From positions 85,659 to 149,658 of the forward strand of contig JAUTCN010000003.1 of NCBI GenBank assembly GCA_030673965.1: a DNA stretch of 64,000 nt. The letters run 5' to 3'. The number at the start of each line of letters is the position of its first letter. Within the stretch, counting starts at the first letter, position 1. The notes beneath the pieces were generated by a model that saw only the letters and a list, made by a program, of their open reading frames with translations, was not told the origin of the DNA and ran no database searches. Of this stretch, positions 52,476-62,562 are shown piece by piece. The translations under genes and the position numbers were made by a program. The stretch comes from Fusobacterium sp. JB019. Lineage in GTDB: Bacteria; Fusobacteriota; Fusobacteriia; Fusobacteriales; Fusobacteriaceae.

Positions 52476-53594
52476 TTATACTTTTTTTCCTATTATAACT
52501 CTTTCTACTCCACCATAGTCTAATACTCTAGCCTTTATTTCATATCCTCTATTTCTCATCATTAAAACTACAGTTTCTCCTTGATTATATCCAACTTCAA
52601 AAGCTAAATATCCACCTTTTTTCAAATAATCCCAAGACTCTTTTGTTATTTTTTCATAAAAATAATAACCATTTCCATTATCAGTTAAAGCTCCTTTAGG
52701 TTCATATATCTTAACCTCAGGCATTAATTCTTCATACTCCTCTACTGGAATATATGGAGGATTAGAAACAATCAAATCATAACTTCTATAGTTTATGTTT
52801 TCAAATATATCCGATTTTAAAAATTGAACATTTTTAGCTGAATTTAGGTCTTTATTAGAATTAGATACTTCTAAAGCTCCCTCACTAATGTCTATTCCTA
52901 AAACTTCACTTTGAGAAATTTGTTTTCCTAAAGAAATCGATATTGCTCCACTTCCTGTACCAATATCTAAAATTTTAGGAAACTTTTCTTCTGCTAACAA
53001 TTTTATGCATTCATCTACTAAAATTTCAGTATCTGGTCTTGGTATTAAAACTCTTTCATCAACATTCATAGGATAACCATAAAATTCCCATTCTTTTAAT
53101 ATATATTGTAAAGGCTCTCTTTTCTTACCTCTTCTATACATATAATTTCTTATAATATTCTTCTCTTCTTCTGTTATTTCAACATTAAAATTAAGCATAA
53201 GAGCATTCCTTTTAACTTTTAAAACATGAGAGAAAATATATTCTGCATCTAATCTAGCGTTTGGTACTTTATATTTTTTCAAATAACCAATACTTTTTCT
53301 TAATAGAACTAAATTTTCTTTTTTAAAATCTTTTTCTCTTATAACTTCAACTGTATTTTCTTTTTCTTTCTCTATGTCATCAAATTTTTTATTTTGTTTT
53401 ACCATTTTCAATAAAATTCTTTTTATCTTTAATTTTTCATCTGTTGTTAATTCCATTTCAAAATTAGAATAAAGATTAATTCTCTCTATTCCCAGTACAA
53501 AGCTTATAACTTTTTCACTTTCTAAACGAGATTTTGAAAAGGAGTATTTTTCTAAATACTCCTTGGAAAATTTTATTATTTCTAATAATTTCAT
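52476..53594 (-). CDS. prmC: Peptide chain release factor N(5)-glutamine methyltransferase with duplicated N-terminal domain
   Basis: A 372-residue PrmC, about 90 longer than usual. The catalytic part is normal: LIPRPDTEILVDE, ILDIGTGSGAISISLG and the NPPYIP active site. The N-terminal helical domain that grips the release factor appears twice: residues 3-69 and 95-157 align (SRLESEKVISFVLGIERINLYSNF with ARLDAEYIFSHVLKVKRNALMLNF; MELTTDEK with VEITEEEK). A charged linker at 70-94 joins them. It methylates the GGQ glutamine of release factors. Starts 3 bases after prfA. Confidence 0.95.
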   Translation of the reverse strand: MKLLEIIKFSKEYLEKYSFSKSRLESEKVISFVLGIERINLYSNFEMELTTDEKLKIKRILLKMVKQNKKFDDIEKEKENTVEVIREKDFKKENLVLLRKSIGYLKKYKVPNARLDAEYIFSHVLKVKRNALMLNFNVEITEEEKNIIRNYMYRRGKKREPLQYILKEWEFYGYPMNVDERVLIPRPDTEILVDECIKLLAEEKFPKILDIGTGSGAISISLGKQISQSEVLGIDISEGALEVSNSNKDLNSAKNVQFLKSDIFENINYRSYDLIVSNPPYIPVEEYEELMPEVKIYEPKGALTDNGNGYYFYEKITKESWDYLKKGGYLAFEVGYNQGETVVLMMRNRGYEIKARVLDYGGVERVIIGKKV

Positions 53595-53597
53595 AAA

Positions 53598-54674
53598 CTA
53601 CCCCGCTATGTTTTTCAACTTTTCTGCCTGATCAAAAGTAGTTAAAGCATCTATCATTTCTTCCACATCTCCATCAAGGAACGCTTCTAATTTATAGACT
53701 GTAAATTTGATTCTATGATCTGTTATTCTACCTTGTGGAAAATTATATGTCCTTATTTTTTCTGATCTAGCTCCACTTCCAACCTGTAATTTTCTTTCAC
53801 TTTCAACTTCAGATCTTTGTTTTTCACATTCCATTTCATATAATTTTGAAAGTAAATGTTTCATTGCTTTTTCTCTATTTTTTAACTGAGATCTTTCATC
53901 TTGACACTGAACAACTATTCCTGTAGGTAAATGTGTTATTCTAACTGCAGAATCAGTCATATTTACATGCTGTCCTCCAGCTCCTCCAGATCTATATGTA
54001 TCTATCTTTAATTCTGATGGATTAATTGATTGAATTTCTTCTACTTCATCTATTTCAGGTAGTACTGCAACTGTGGCTGTTGATGTATGTACTCTTCCTG
54101 CTGATTCAGTTTCTGGAACTCTTTGAACTCTATGTACCCCAGATTCATATTTTAGTTTAGAATATGCTCCTTGACCACTTATAGAAAATACTACTTCTTT
54201 TACTCCTCCAACTCCCACTTCTTGGAATTCAATTACATCTATTTTCCATCTATGTCTTTCCGCAAATCTTGTATACATTCTATAAAGATCTGCAGCAAAA
54301 AGTGCAGCTTCGTCTCCTCCTGCTCCACCTCTAATTTCTATAATTACATTTCTATCATCATTAGGATCTTTTGGTAAAAGTAATATTTTTAATTCTTCTT
54401 CTATTACTGGTAATTTAGATTCTAATTCACTCATTTCTTCATTCATCATTTCTTTCATATCTGGATCTTTTTCAGCCTTGATATTTTCTTTTATAAAGTC
54501 TAACTCTTCTTTAAAAGATTTGTATTCTGTATATTTTTCTACTATTGGAGTTATTTCTGTTAATGCTTTGTTATACTCAATCATTTTTTTAGTATCACAA
54601 GCAATTTCAGGAGTTCCTAATAGTTGTGTAAGCTCTTCATGTCTTCTAACTACTTCATCTAATTTTCCAAACAT
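53598..54674 (-). CDS. prfA: Peptide chain release factor 1
   Basis: A 358-residue release factor. The catalytic RSGGAGGQHVN with GGQ, the codon-recognition region around SESAG-type PETESAGRVHTST and the RSEKIRTYNFPQGRITDHR segment are typical of RF1. It ends translation at UAA and UAG. AAGGAG precedes the ATG. prmC, which methylates its GGQ glutamine, starts 3 bases after the stop. Confidence 0.97.
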   Translation of the reverse strand: MFGKLDEVVRRHEELTQLLGTPEIACDTKKMIEYNKALTEITPIVEKYTEYKSFKEELDFIKENIKAEKDPDMKEMMNEEMSELESKLPVIEEELKILLLPKDPNDDRNVIIEIRGGAGGDEAALFAADLYRMYTRFAERHRWKIDVIEFQEVGVGGVKEVVFSISGQGAYSKLKYESGVHRVQRVPETESAGRVHTSTATVAVLPEIDEVEEIQSINPSELKIDTYRSGGAGGQHVNMTDSAVRITHLPTGIVVQCQDERSQLKNREKAMKHLLSKLYEMECEKQRSEVESERKLQVGSGARSEKIRTYNFPQGRITDHRIKFTVYKLEAFLDGDVEEMIDALTTFDQAEKLKNIAG

Positions 54675-54754
54675 TCTATTCTCCTTATTTTTTCCTATTT
54701 TTACTCATATTTTAACTTATAAATTATATCATATAATTTTATTTTTATCCAGAA

Positions 54755-54797
54755 TTAAAAAAGAGGTCCTAATCTTTACTATATTAGAACCTCTTAA
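54755..54797 (-). terminator. Terminator after the DUF1858 gene
   Basis: On the minus strand AAGAGGTTCTAAT (54795-54783) pairs with ATTAGGACCTCTT (54773-54761), one G-U pair, followed by six Ts. Confidence 0.85.
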
Positions 54798-54812
54798 TTT
54801 TAAATTTTAATT

Positions 54813-55028
54813 CTATTTAGCTTCTTCTTCAGCTATTACTCTATTTATTTCATCTATTATTACATCTGGATTTAAACCATGAGATGATATTCCTTCTCCT
54901 AAAGATTCTCCAGCAGCTACCATACATCCAATACAACCTAATCCATATTTTCTAAAAACCATTCCTACTGCAGGATATTTTCTTGCTACTTCTAATATAT
55001 TACTATCTTTAGTTACTGCGTTTGCCAT
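54813..55028 (-). CDS. DUF1858 domain protein (redox disulfide)
   Basis: A 71-residue protein. ILEVARKYPAVGMVFRKYGLGCIGCMVAAGESLGEGISSHGLNPDVIIDEIN matches DUF1858, a small domain with a CxxC disulfide (GCIGC), often next to hybrid-cluster or other redox proteins. Function unknown; probably thiol or metal transfer. GGTGAG precedes the ATG. Its own terminator separates it from prfA. No redox partner gene is adjacent. Confidence 0.88.
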   Translation of the reverse strand: MANAVTKDSNILEVARKYPAVGMVFRKYGLGCIGCMVAAGESLGEGISSHGLNPDVIIDEINRVIAEEEAK

Positions 55029-55108
55029 ATTCTCACCATTCCTTTTATTTATTAAGCTTTTCTAGAATAAGTATACCTAAATTTATAATGTTTGTCAATC
55101 AAAACTTA

Positions 55109-56074
55109 CTATCTTCCAACAACATTTAACAAATCATGAACTCTAACTATTCCAACTAATTTTCCTTCTCTCATTACTGGTAATACAGATATTTGACTTT
55201 CTCTATTTTCCATCAAATCTAAAGCCTCAATCGCCATAATACTATCTTCAGCTGATGTAAAGTTTTTAGTCATTATATCTGATGATTTCATTTTAAAGAA
55301 TTCTTCTTTTTTAGATAAGGCTCTTCTTAAATCTCCCTCTGTAATTATTCCTACCATTTTATTTTCACTGTTCATTACACAAACTGCCCCTAATCTTTTT
55401 TTAGTCATTGTTAATATTAATTCATCAACAGAATCTTTTTCATCAACTAAAGGAACCGCATCTCCTGAATGCATTACGTCTTTAACCTTCATAAGTAAAC
55501 GTCTTCCTAAAGTACCACCTGGATGATAAACTGCAAAATTTTCAGGCTTAAAATTTCTTTTTTCTATTAATATTGCTGCTAGAGCATCTCCCATGACTAA
55601 TGTTGAAGTAGATGATGACATTGGAGCTAAGTTTAAAGGACATCCTTCCTTTTCTATCCCTATATTTAAGACACATTCAGAAGCTCTTCCTAAAGGAGAT
55701 TTTGCATTTCCTGTCATAGCTATAATTTTAGCTCCTATCTTTTTGATTGATGGCATTAATGATAAAACTTCATCACTATTCCCACTATTTGATATTGCTA
55801 TTACAATATCTGATGTACAAATCATTCCTAAATCTCCATGCAACCCTTCTGCTGAATTCATGAATACAGTATGCGTACCTGTAGAAGCTAAAGTAGCAGC
55901 AATTTTTTTACCTATAAGCCCTGATTTTCCAATTCCTGTTATAACTACCTTTCCTTTACAATTAAGTATTAAATCTACAGCTTTTTCTATATTTTCATCT
56001 AATTTATTTCTAACTTTTTTTAATTCTTCTATTTCAGAATCAAAAAGATCTTTAGCTTTATTTATAATATCCAA
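55109..56074 (-). CDS. kdsD: Arabinose-5-phosphate isomerase KdsD/KpsF
   Basis: A 321-residue isomerase, full family length. The SIS domain carries VVITGIGKSGLIGKKIAATLASTGT, HGDLGMI and ISNSGNSDEVL; then two CBS domains (VKDVMHSGDAVPLVDEK, KSSDIMTKNFTSAEDS). It turns ribulose-5-phosphate into arabinose-5-phosphate for KDO, so the organism likely makes LPS. The frame reaches 56122, but a TTG at 56074 has GGGGGAG upstream and gives the normal length; I prefer it. Confidence 0.93.
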   Translation of the reverse strand: MDIINKAKDLFDSEIEELKKVRNKLDENIEKAVDLILNCKGKVVITGIGKSGLIGKKIAATLASTGTHTVFMNSAEGLHGDLGMICTSDIVIAISNSGNSDEVLSLMPSIKKIGAKIIAMTGNAKSPLGRASECVLNIGIEKEGCPLNLAPMSSSTSTLVMGDALAAILIEKRNFKPENFAVYHPGGTLGRRLLMKVKDVMHSGDAVPLVDEKDSVDELILTMTKKRLGAVCVMNSENKMVGIITEGDLRRALSKKEEFFKMKSSDIMTKNFTSAEDSIMAIEALDLMENRESQISVLPVMREGKLVGIVRVHDLLNVVGR

Positions 56075-56241
56075 TTTTCTCCCCCTATTTAATTTATATT
56101 TAACACAACTATCATTATACATTTTATAATTATATATTTCAATATAAAATACTTTTAATTAAATATTAAATTACCTATTAATAATTTTGTATTTATGATA
56201 AAATATACTGAAAATAATCTAAAATTTTAGGAAGTGTAATT

Positions 56242-58059
56242 ATGTTTTTACCTACAACTTCAGAAGAAGTTAAAAATATGGGTTGGGATTCCCTTGATAT
56301 AATACTTATATCTGGAGATACCTATATCGACTCATCATATAATGGAACTGCTTTAATTGGAAAGTGGTTATTAAAAAATGGATTTAAAGTTGGGGTTATT
56401 GCTCAACCTGATATTAATTCTGATAAAGATATAACTAGATTAGGAGAACCAAATTTATATTGGGCTGTTTCTGCTGGGTGTGTTGACTCTATGGTAGCTA
56501 ACTATACTGCCACTAAGAAAAAAAGACATAAAGATGACTTTACTCCAGGAGGAGAAAACAACCGTAGACCTGATAGAGCTTCTATTGTCTATACTGGACT
56601 TATTAGAAGATTTTTCAAAGGTAGTTTAACTCCAATAGTTTTAGGAGGAATTGAAGCTAGTCTTAGAAGAGTTGTACATTATGATTATTGGTCAAATAAA
56701 CTTAGACGTTCTCTAATTTTTGATGCTAAAGCTGACATACTCTCTTATGGTATGGGAGAAAAATCTATGGTTGAACTAGCTAAAGCTATTCAATCTAATA
56801 AAAATTGGACACACATCAGAGGTCTATCTTATATTTCTAAAGAACCCAATAGAAAATATATAAATATCCCTTCTTTTGAAGAATGTGTTCAAGATAAACT
56901 TAAATTTGTAGAAATGTTCAATATTTTTTATAAAAATTGTGATCCTATAACTTCTAATGGATTAAATCAAAAACATGGAAATAGATATCTTATTCAAAAT
57001 CCACCTTCAGAAACTTTTTCTTCTGAAATGTTAGATGAAATCTATGGTATGGATTACGAAAGAGATGTACACCCATATTATAAAAAAGATGGCGTAGTCA
57101 GAGCTTTAGACACTATTAGATACTCTTTAACTACTCATAGAGGATGCTACGGAGAATGTAATTTCTGTGCTATTGCTATCCACCAAGGAAGAACTGTTTC
57201 TTCTAGAAGTAAAAATTCTATAGTTAAAGAAATTAAACATATCACTGAAGATAAAAAATTTAAAGGTCATATATCTGATGTTGGTGGTCCCACTGCAAAT
57301 ATGTATCAAATGGAATGTAGTAAAAAATTAAAGCTAGGAGCTTGTAAAGATAAACGTTGTCTTTATCCTGAAGTATGCCCTGCTTTAAAACCTAATCATT
57401 CAAAACAAATAGATTTACTAAAAACATTAAGAAACATGGATAAAATTAAAAAAATATTTGTAGCTTCTGGTATTAGATATGATTTAATCATTGGAGATCA
57501 AAAAGAAGGGCAAAAATATTTAGAAGAAATTGTTGCTCATCATGTCTCTGGTCAAATGAAAATTGCTCCAGAACATACTGAAGATAAAATATTAAACCTT
57601 ATGGGAAAACCTAAAAAAGATAAATTGCAAGAATTTAAAGATAGATTTTATCAACTTAATAAAAAACTTGATAAAAAACAATTTTTAACTTATTATTTAA
57701 TAGCTGCACATCCTGGATGTAATGAAAAAGATATGATGGATTTAAAAGTTTTTGCATCTCAGGAGTTAAAGATAAGTCCTGAGCAAGTACAAATTTTTAC
57801 ACCAACTCCATCTACTTATTCTACATTAATGTATTACACTGAAATTAATCCTTTCACTATGAAAAAAATTTTTGTAGAAAAAGATATTGGGAAAAAAGAA
57901 AAACAAAAGAAAATTATTATACCTAAACATTTAAATTCTTATTCAAAAAAATCTAAGAATAAAAATTCAGAAAATAATAATAAACAAGATTTTAAAAACA
58001 AAAAATCTAATTTTAAAAGTAATAATAAAAAAAATAATTCAAAGAAAAAATTTAAATAA
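56242..58059 (+). CDS. YgiQ-family radical SAM protein
   Basis: A 605-residue radical SAM protein. The UPF0313 N-terminal domain (FLPTTSEEVKNMGWDSLDIILISGD) and the radical SAM cluster motif CYGECNFCAI (CxxxCxxC) with the following IHQGRTVSSRS are diagnostic. Later IAPEHTEDKIL and FTPTPSTYSTLMYYT also fit. The last 45 residues are a low-complexity Lys/Asn tail. The reaction of this family is not known. The ATG has only a weak GGAAG site. Upstream is the divergent kdsD gene. Confidence 0.92.
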   Translation: MFLPTTSEEVKNMGWDSLDIILISGDTYIDSSYNGTALIGKWLLKNGFKVGVIAQPDINSDKDITRLGEPNLYWAVSAGCVDSMVANYTATKKKRHKDDFTPGGENNRRPDRASIVYTGLIRRFFKGSLTPIVLGGIEASLRRVVHYDYWSNKLRRSLIFDAKADILSYGMGEKSMVELAKAIQSNKNWTHIRGLSYISKEPNRKYINIPSFEECVQDKLKFVEMFNIFYKNCDPITSNGLNQKHGNRYLIQNPPSETFSSEMLDEIYGMDYERDVHPYYKKDGVVRALDTIRYSLTTHRGCYGECNFCAIAIHQGRTVSSRSKNSIVKEIKHITEDKKFKGHISDVGGPTANMYQMECSKKLKLGACKDKRCLYPEVCPALKPNHSKQIDLLKTLRNMDKIKKIFVASGIRYDLIIGDQKEGQKYLEEIVAHHVSGQMKIAPEHTEDKILNLMGKPKKDKLQEFKDRFYQLNKKLDKKQFLTYYLIAAHPGCNEKDMMDLKVFASQELKISPEQVQIFTPTPSTYSTLMYYTEINPFTMKKIFVEKDIGKKEKQKKIIIPKHLNSYSKKSKNKNSENNNKQDFKNKKSNFKSNNKKNNSKKKFK

Positions 58060-58086
58060 TTTAATAAAAGTTTTAAAGGAGGCACA

Positions 58087-59397
58087 ATGAAACCTATAGT
58101 TGCTATTGTTGGTAGACCCAATGTTGGTAAATCTACTCTTTTTAATAAATTAGTTGGAGATAGAGCTGCCATTGTTGATGACCAACCAGGTGTTACTAGA
58201 GATAGACTTTATAGAGACACTGAATGGAATGGAAAAGAATTTGTTTTAGTTGATACAGGAGGACTAGAACCAAGAAGTAATGAATTTATGATGACAAAAA
58301 TAAAAGAACAAGCTGAGGTAGCTTTAAATGAAGCTGATGTTATAATGTTTGTTGTTGATGGAAAAGCTGGACTTACAGCCTTAGATGAAGAAGTGGCTTA
58401 CTATTTAAGAAAAAAAAGCAAACCAGTTATTGTTTGTGTTAATAAAATAGATAATTATTTATCTCAACAAGATGATCTTATTGATTTCTGGGCACTAGGC
58501 TTTGAACATTTAATTGGTATTTCTGCTGAACATAAATCAAATTTAGGAGACATGCTTGATTTAATTATTCAATCATTTCAAAGCATTGAATTTCCCGAAG
58601 AAGAAGAAGGTCTAAAAATTGCAATAATTGGAAAACCTAACGCCGGTAAATCTTCTCTTGTTAATAAGCTTTGCGGTAAAAATAGAACTATTGTTACTAA
58701 TATTGCAGGAACTACAAGAGATGCTATTGATACTGTTGTGGAATACAATGATAATAAATATGTTTTAATTGATACGGCTGGAATTAGAAGAAAGTCTAAA
58801 GTTGACGAAGCTTTAGAATATTATTCTGTTTTAAAAGCTTTAAAAGCAATTAAAAGAGCCGATATTTGTTTCCTTCTTTTTGATGGTAGTGAAGGACTTA
58901 CTGAACAAGATAAAAGAATTGCAGGTATAGCTCACGAAGAGAAAAAACCAATTGTTATTGTATTTAACAAATGGGATTTAATTAAAAAAGATAAAAATAC
59001 GATGAGAGAAAAAAGAGAAGCTTTACTAGCTGAGTTACCTTTCTTATCATATGCTCCTATCGAATTTATTTCTGCATTAACAGGACAAAGAACAATTAAC
59101 TTATTTGGAATATCTGATCAAATTTATAAAGAATATACAAGAGTTATTTCTACTGGACTTCTTAATACTATTATAAATGAAGCGGTTATTATGAACCCTC
59201 CACCTACAAGAAAAGGAAGAGTTACTAAAATAAATTATGCTACACAAGTTTCTACAGCACCACCTAAATTTATTTTATTCTGTAACTACCCAGAATTAAT
59301 GCACTTTTCTTATATGAGATATATTGAAAATAAATTAAGGGAATCTTTTGGATTTGAAGGTTCTCCAATACAAATTATTTTTGAAAAGAAAAACTAA
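58087..59397 (+). CDS. der: Ribosome biogenesis GTPase Der
   Basis: A 436-residue double GTPase. First G domain: GRPNVGKST, DTGG, NKID; second: GKPNAGKSS, DTAGIRRKSK, NKWD; then the KH-like C-terminal domain (NEAVIMNPPPTRKGRVTKINYATQ). Two G domains in one chain are unique to Der, needed for 50S assembly. AAAGGAGG precedes the ATG, 27 bases after the YgiQ gene. A terminator follows. Confidence 0.97.
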   Translation: MKPIVAIVGRPNVGKSTLFNKLVGDRAAIVDDQPGVTRDRLYRDTEWNGKEFVLVDTGGLEPRSNEFMMTKIKEQAEVALNEADVIMFVVDGKAGLTALDEEVAYYLRKKSKPVIVCVNKIDNYLSQQDDLIDFWALGFEHLIGISAEHKSNLGDMLDLIIQSFQSIEFPEEEEGLKIAIIGKPNAGKSSLVNKLCGKNRTIVTNIAGTTRDAIDTVVEYNDNKYVLIDTAGIRRKSKVDEALEYYSVLKALKAIKRADICFLLFDGSEGLTEQDKRIAGIAHEEKKPIVIVFNKWDLIKKDKNTMREKREALLAELPFLSYAPIEFISALTGQRTINLFGISDQIYKEYTRVISTGLLNTIINEAVIMNPPPTRKGRVTKINYATQVSTAPPKFILFCNYPELMHFSYMRYIENKLRESFGFEGSPIQIIFEKKN

Positions 59398-59407
59398 AAC
59401 AAAATAT

Positions 59408-59445
59408 AAAGCCTCTAAGTTTTAAAACTTAGAGGCTTTTTTATT
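59408..59445. terminator. Terminator after der
   Basis: AAAGCCTCTAAGTTTT (59408-59423) pairs with the complementary arm 59424-59439; the four innermost pairs form the loop in practice. T run on the plus strand. Confidence 0.9.
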
Positions 59446-59470
59446 GAGAAATTTTATTATCTAATTTAAT

Positions 59471-60349
59471 TTAAAATGAGTAAGTCCATCCAATTGCAAA
59501 TTCACCATAATAATCATCTGCATCATCTGTTGCACCAGCATGTCCATCATATTTGTTAAATTCATACAAATAATATCCGTCAATACTTAAAGCATCTGTC
59601 ACTAAATATTCAGCTCCTAATTGAACTCCATATTTATTATTTTTTTGCCACTCTTGAGAATCTTTCATATCTACATCATGAGCAAATTGATATCTTAATT
59701 CCCCATTAATTAATAATTTATCATTTGAGTATAAATCTGCCATTACTCTTATTTGATGTACAGATTCTTTCTCTATACCATCATTATTATAATCTCCTCT
59801 ATAATCACTTACTTCCACATAATATCCTAAAGAAACTGAGCCATATGTTGCAATAACAGGCATTGCTTCTAAATAGAAACTATCTGCATCATCATTTCCA
59901 TTGCTGCTAACATAAGCTGGTTCAAACCATCCTGAGAACATTCCGTAAGAATAATCTCCAAGTAAGAAATAAGAATCAGATTCTTTCTCTTGTCTCCATC
60001 TAGCTCCTAAATTAAAGTTTTCATAAGCTCTCATGGCTGATAAGTCTATCCTATGATCTACTGAATGAGTCCCTTCATCTGTATCCATTGACCATGTTTT
60101 TCTTGCCATTAATTCAAAAGTCCAGTCATCTCCATAAGTTAAACCAACTGTATTTGCAAAGTGAAGTTCTTGACCTATATCTTCTGCTCCTGAATCATTA
60201 TCTATTTCTAAAGATTGTCCCACAAAAGTTACTCTTAACATAGGTGCTGTTTTTACTTCTTTTACTGTTTCTGCTACTGGCATAACTTCTTTAGCGTAAG
60301 CTGCTGAAGCTAATGATAATGCTGCTAATAAAATTGTTAATTTTTTCAT
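59471..60349 (-). CDS. Outer membrane beta-barrel protein
   Basis: A 292-residue outer-membrane protein. The signal peptide ends SAAYA-KE, then about 12 alternating-strand segments with acidic loops (YGDDWTFELMARKTWSMD, YENFNLGARWRQEKE, KYGVQLGAEYLVTDALSIDGYYLYEF) and a final Trp-Thr-Tyr-Ser-Phe, the C-terminal signal for barrel insertion. It looks like a small fusobacterial porin, but I cannot name the family. GGGAGGGG precedes the ATG. It starts 35 bases after feoB with no terminator, so it may share the iron operon. Confidence 0.8.
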   Translation of the reverse strand: MKKLTILLAALSLASAAYAKEVMPVAETVKEVKTAPMLRVTFVGQSLEIDNDSGAEDIGQELHFANTVGLTYGDDWTFELMARKTWSMDTDEGTHSVDHRIDLSAMRAYENFNLGARWRQEKESDSYFLLGDYSYGMFSGWFEPAYVSSNGNDDADSFYLEAMPVIATYGSVSLGYYVEVSDYRGDYNNDGIEKESVHQIRVMADLYSNDKLLINGELRYQFAHDVDMKDSQEWQKNNKYGVQLGAEYLVTDALSIDGYYLYEFNKYDGHAGATDDADDYYGEFAIGWTYSF

Positions 60350-60384
60350 ATTCCCCTCCCGAAATTTTTATTATTATATTTATT

Positions 60385-62535
60385 CTAAAAAGAATAACTT
60401 TTAACACAAACTCCCTCTTTTTTTTCAACAGGTTTATTTACTAGTAAATATATCAATCCAAATAATAATATAACTGCAACACCTGTTAAAATAGTAAATC
60501 CGTTTCCTGTTATAAATAATCCTATTTGATAAACAATTAAAGATATTACATATGCAAATATTGTTAAATAAGAGATTGCAAACCAAGTCCACTTAGAATT
60601 ATTCATCTCTCTTTTTATAGCTCCTATAGCTGCAAAGCAAGGAGCACAAAGTAAATTAAATATCATAAACGAATAAGCTGATATTACTGTAAAATCTTTT
60701 GCAAAATTTTGCCAATATTCTGTTCCATCTTCTGCAACTTCAGCAAAACCATAAAGTACCCCTAAAGTCCCTACAACATTTTCTTTAGCTATCAAACCTG
60801 TAAAAGTTCCTACTGTTGCTTGCCAAGTTCCAAAACCTAGAGGTTTAAATATAGGTGCAATAAAAATCCCTATAGCTGCTAAAAAACTGTGATTATTATT
60901 TTCAACCATAGCTATTGAGCCATCAACATATCCAAACCCTTGTAAAAACCACAATACAATAGCTGATGCTAATATAACTGTTCCTGCACGTTTGATAAAT
61001 GACCAGCCACGTTCTCCTGTACTACGTAAAACATTATTTAATGTTGGCATATGATATGACGGTAATTCCATAACAAATGGAGCTGGATTTCCTGCAAACA
61101 TTTTTGATTTTTTTAATATGATCCCTGAAATTATTACAGCTGCAACTCCTATAAAATAAGCTGAAGGAGCTACCCACCATGCACCTTTAAATAAGGCTCC
61201 TGCTATTAATGCGATTATAGGAAGTTTTGCTCCGCAAGGAATAAAAGATGTTGTCATTATAGTCATCTTCCTATCTCTATCTTGCTCTATTGTACGTGAC
61301 GCCATAATCCCTGGAACTGAACAACCTGATCCTATTAACATTGGGATAAATGATTTTCCTGAAAGTCCAAACTTTCTAAAAATTCTATCCATTATAAAGG
61401 CCACTCTTGCCATATAACCACAATCTTCTAAACAAGAAAGAATTAAAAATAAAACTATCATTTGAGGAACAAAGCCAAGGACTGCTCCTACTCCTCCTAT
61501 TATTCCATCTACAACTAAACTTACTAACCATGGAGCCACTTTCATTCCTTCTAAAAAACTTGTTACAGCAGGAGGAATCAAATCTCCAAATATAACATCA
61601 TTTGTATAATCTGTAGCCATTGTTCCTATTGTAGTGACTGATAAATAATACACTCCAAACATAATTAACGCAAAAATAGGTAATGCCATTAATCTATTTG
61701 TTACAATAGAGTCTATTTTATCTGAAAATTTCAAATTCGATGTATTCTTTTTTTTCACACTTTTATTTACCACTTTTGCAATATAAGAATATCTTTGATT
61801 TGTTATAATACTTTCAGTATCATCATCAAGTTCATTTTCACATGAAAGAATATGTTCTTTTATATGAGCTACTGTTTCTACATCAAGATTTAACATTTCT
61901 ATAATTTTTTCATCACGCTCAAAAAGTTTTAAAGCAAACCAACGAATACTTCCTTTATCAACCTTTTTCTCAATTAACTCTTCAATGTGTCCTATGGCAT
62001 GTTCTACACTTCCTTCAAAAACATGAGGCAATTCATAAATAGACTCGCTTTTTGCAAGTTTAATCGCTTTTTCTGCTGCTTCTTTTGCTCCTATTCCTTT
62101 TAAAGCAGAAGTTTCAACTATCTCACACCCTAAAGCTTTTCCCAATTCTTTTAAATTAATTTTATCTCCATTTTTACGAACAACATCTATCATATTTAAA
62201 GCAACTATAACTGGTATTCCTAACTCAATAAGCTGAGTTGTTAAGTATAAATTCCTTTCAATATTTGTTCCATCAATAATATTAATTATTACATCTGGTT
62301 TTTCATTAATTAGATAATTTCTCGCTACAACTTCTTCTAAAGTATAAGGAGATAGAGAATATATTCCTGGCAAATCTTGAATAATAACATCCTGATGTCC
62401 TTTCAACTTCCCTTCTTTTTTTTCAACTGTCACACCTGGCCAATTTCCAACATATTGATTACTCCCAGTTAGATTATTAAACATAGTTGTTTTCCCACTA
62501 TTAGGATTTCCTGCTAATGCTATTTTTATACTCAT
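60385..62535 (-). CDS. feoB: Ferrous iron transport protein FeoB
   Basis: A 716-residue FeoB. The G domain has GNPNSGKTT, DLPGIYSLSPYTLEE and NMID; a GDI-like helical linker follows; then the membrane core with two Gate regions (GFVPQMIVLFLILSCLEDCGYMAR and GCSVPGIMASRTI, FIPCGAKLPI) and a short Cys-containing tail. It takes up Fe2+ across the inner membrane. The frame opens 12 bases earlier with TTG inside the ribosome site; the ATG at 62535 after GGAGG is the start. Confidence 0.96.
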   Translation of the reverse strand: MSIKIALAGNPNSGKTTMFNNLTGSNQYVGNWPGVTVEKKEGKLKGHQDVIIQDLPGIYSLSPYTLEEVVARNYLINEKPDVIINIIDGTNIERNLYLTTQLIELGIPVIVALNMIDVVRKNGDKINLKELGKALGCEIVETSALKGIGAKEAAEKAIKLAKSESIYELPHVFEGSVEHAIGHIEELIEKKVDKGSIRWFALKLFERDEKIIEMLNLDVETVAHIKEHILSCENELDDDTESIITNQRYSYIAKVVNKSVKKKNTSNLKFSDKIDSIVTNRLMALPIFALIMFGVYYLSVTTIGTMATDYTNDVIFGDLIPPAVTSFLEGMKVAPWLVSLVVDGIIGGVGAVLGFVPQMIVLFLILSCLEDCGYMARVAFIMDRIFRKFGLSGKSFIPMLIGSGCSVPGIMASRTIEQDRDRKMTIMTTSFIPCGAKLPIIALIAGALFKGAWWVAPSAYFIGVAAVIISGIILKKSKMFAGNPAPFVMELPSYHMPTLNNVLRSTGERGWSFIKRAGTVILASAIVLWFLQGFGYVDGSIAMVENNNHSFLAAIGIFIAPIFKPLGFGTWQATVGTFTGLIAKENVVGTLGVLYGFAEVAEDGTEYWQNFAKDFTVISAYSFMIFNLLCAPCFAAIGAIKREMNNSKWTWFAISYLTIFAYVISLIVYQIGLFITGNGFTILTGVAVILLFGLIYLLVNKPVEKKEGVCVKSYSF

Positions 62536-62562
62536 TTTTTCCTCCAAAATAAAATAACTAAA

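Noticed and set aside
57920..58059. Lys/Asn-rich tail of the YgiQ protein as a repeat or frameshift product
   Set aside because: Low-complexity basic tails are common in this family and the frame is continuous.
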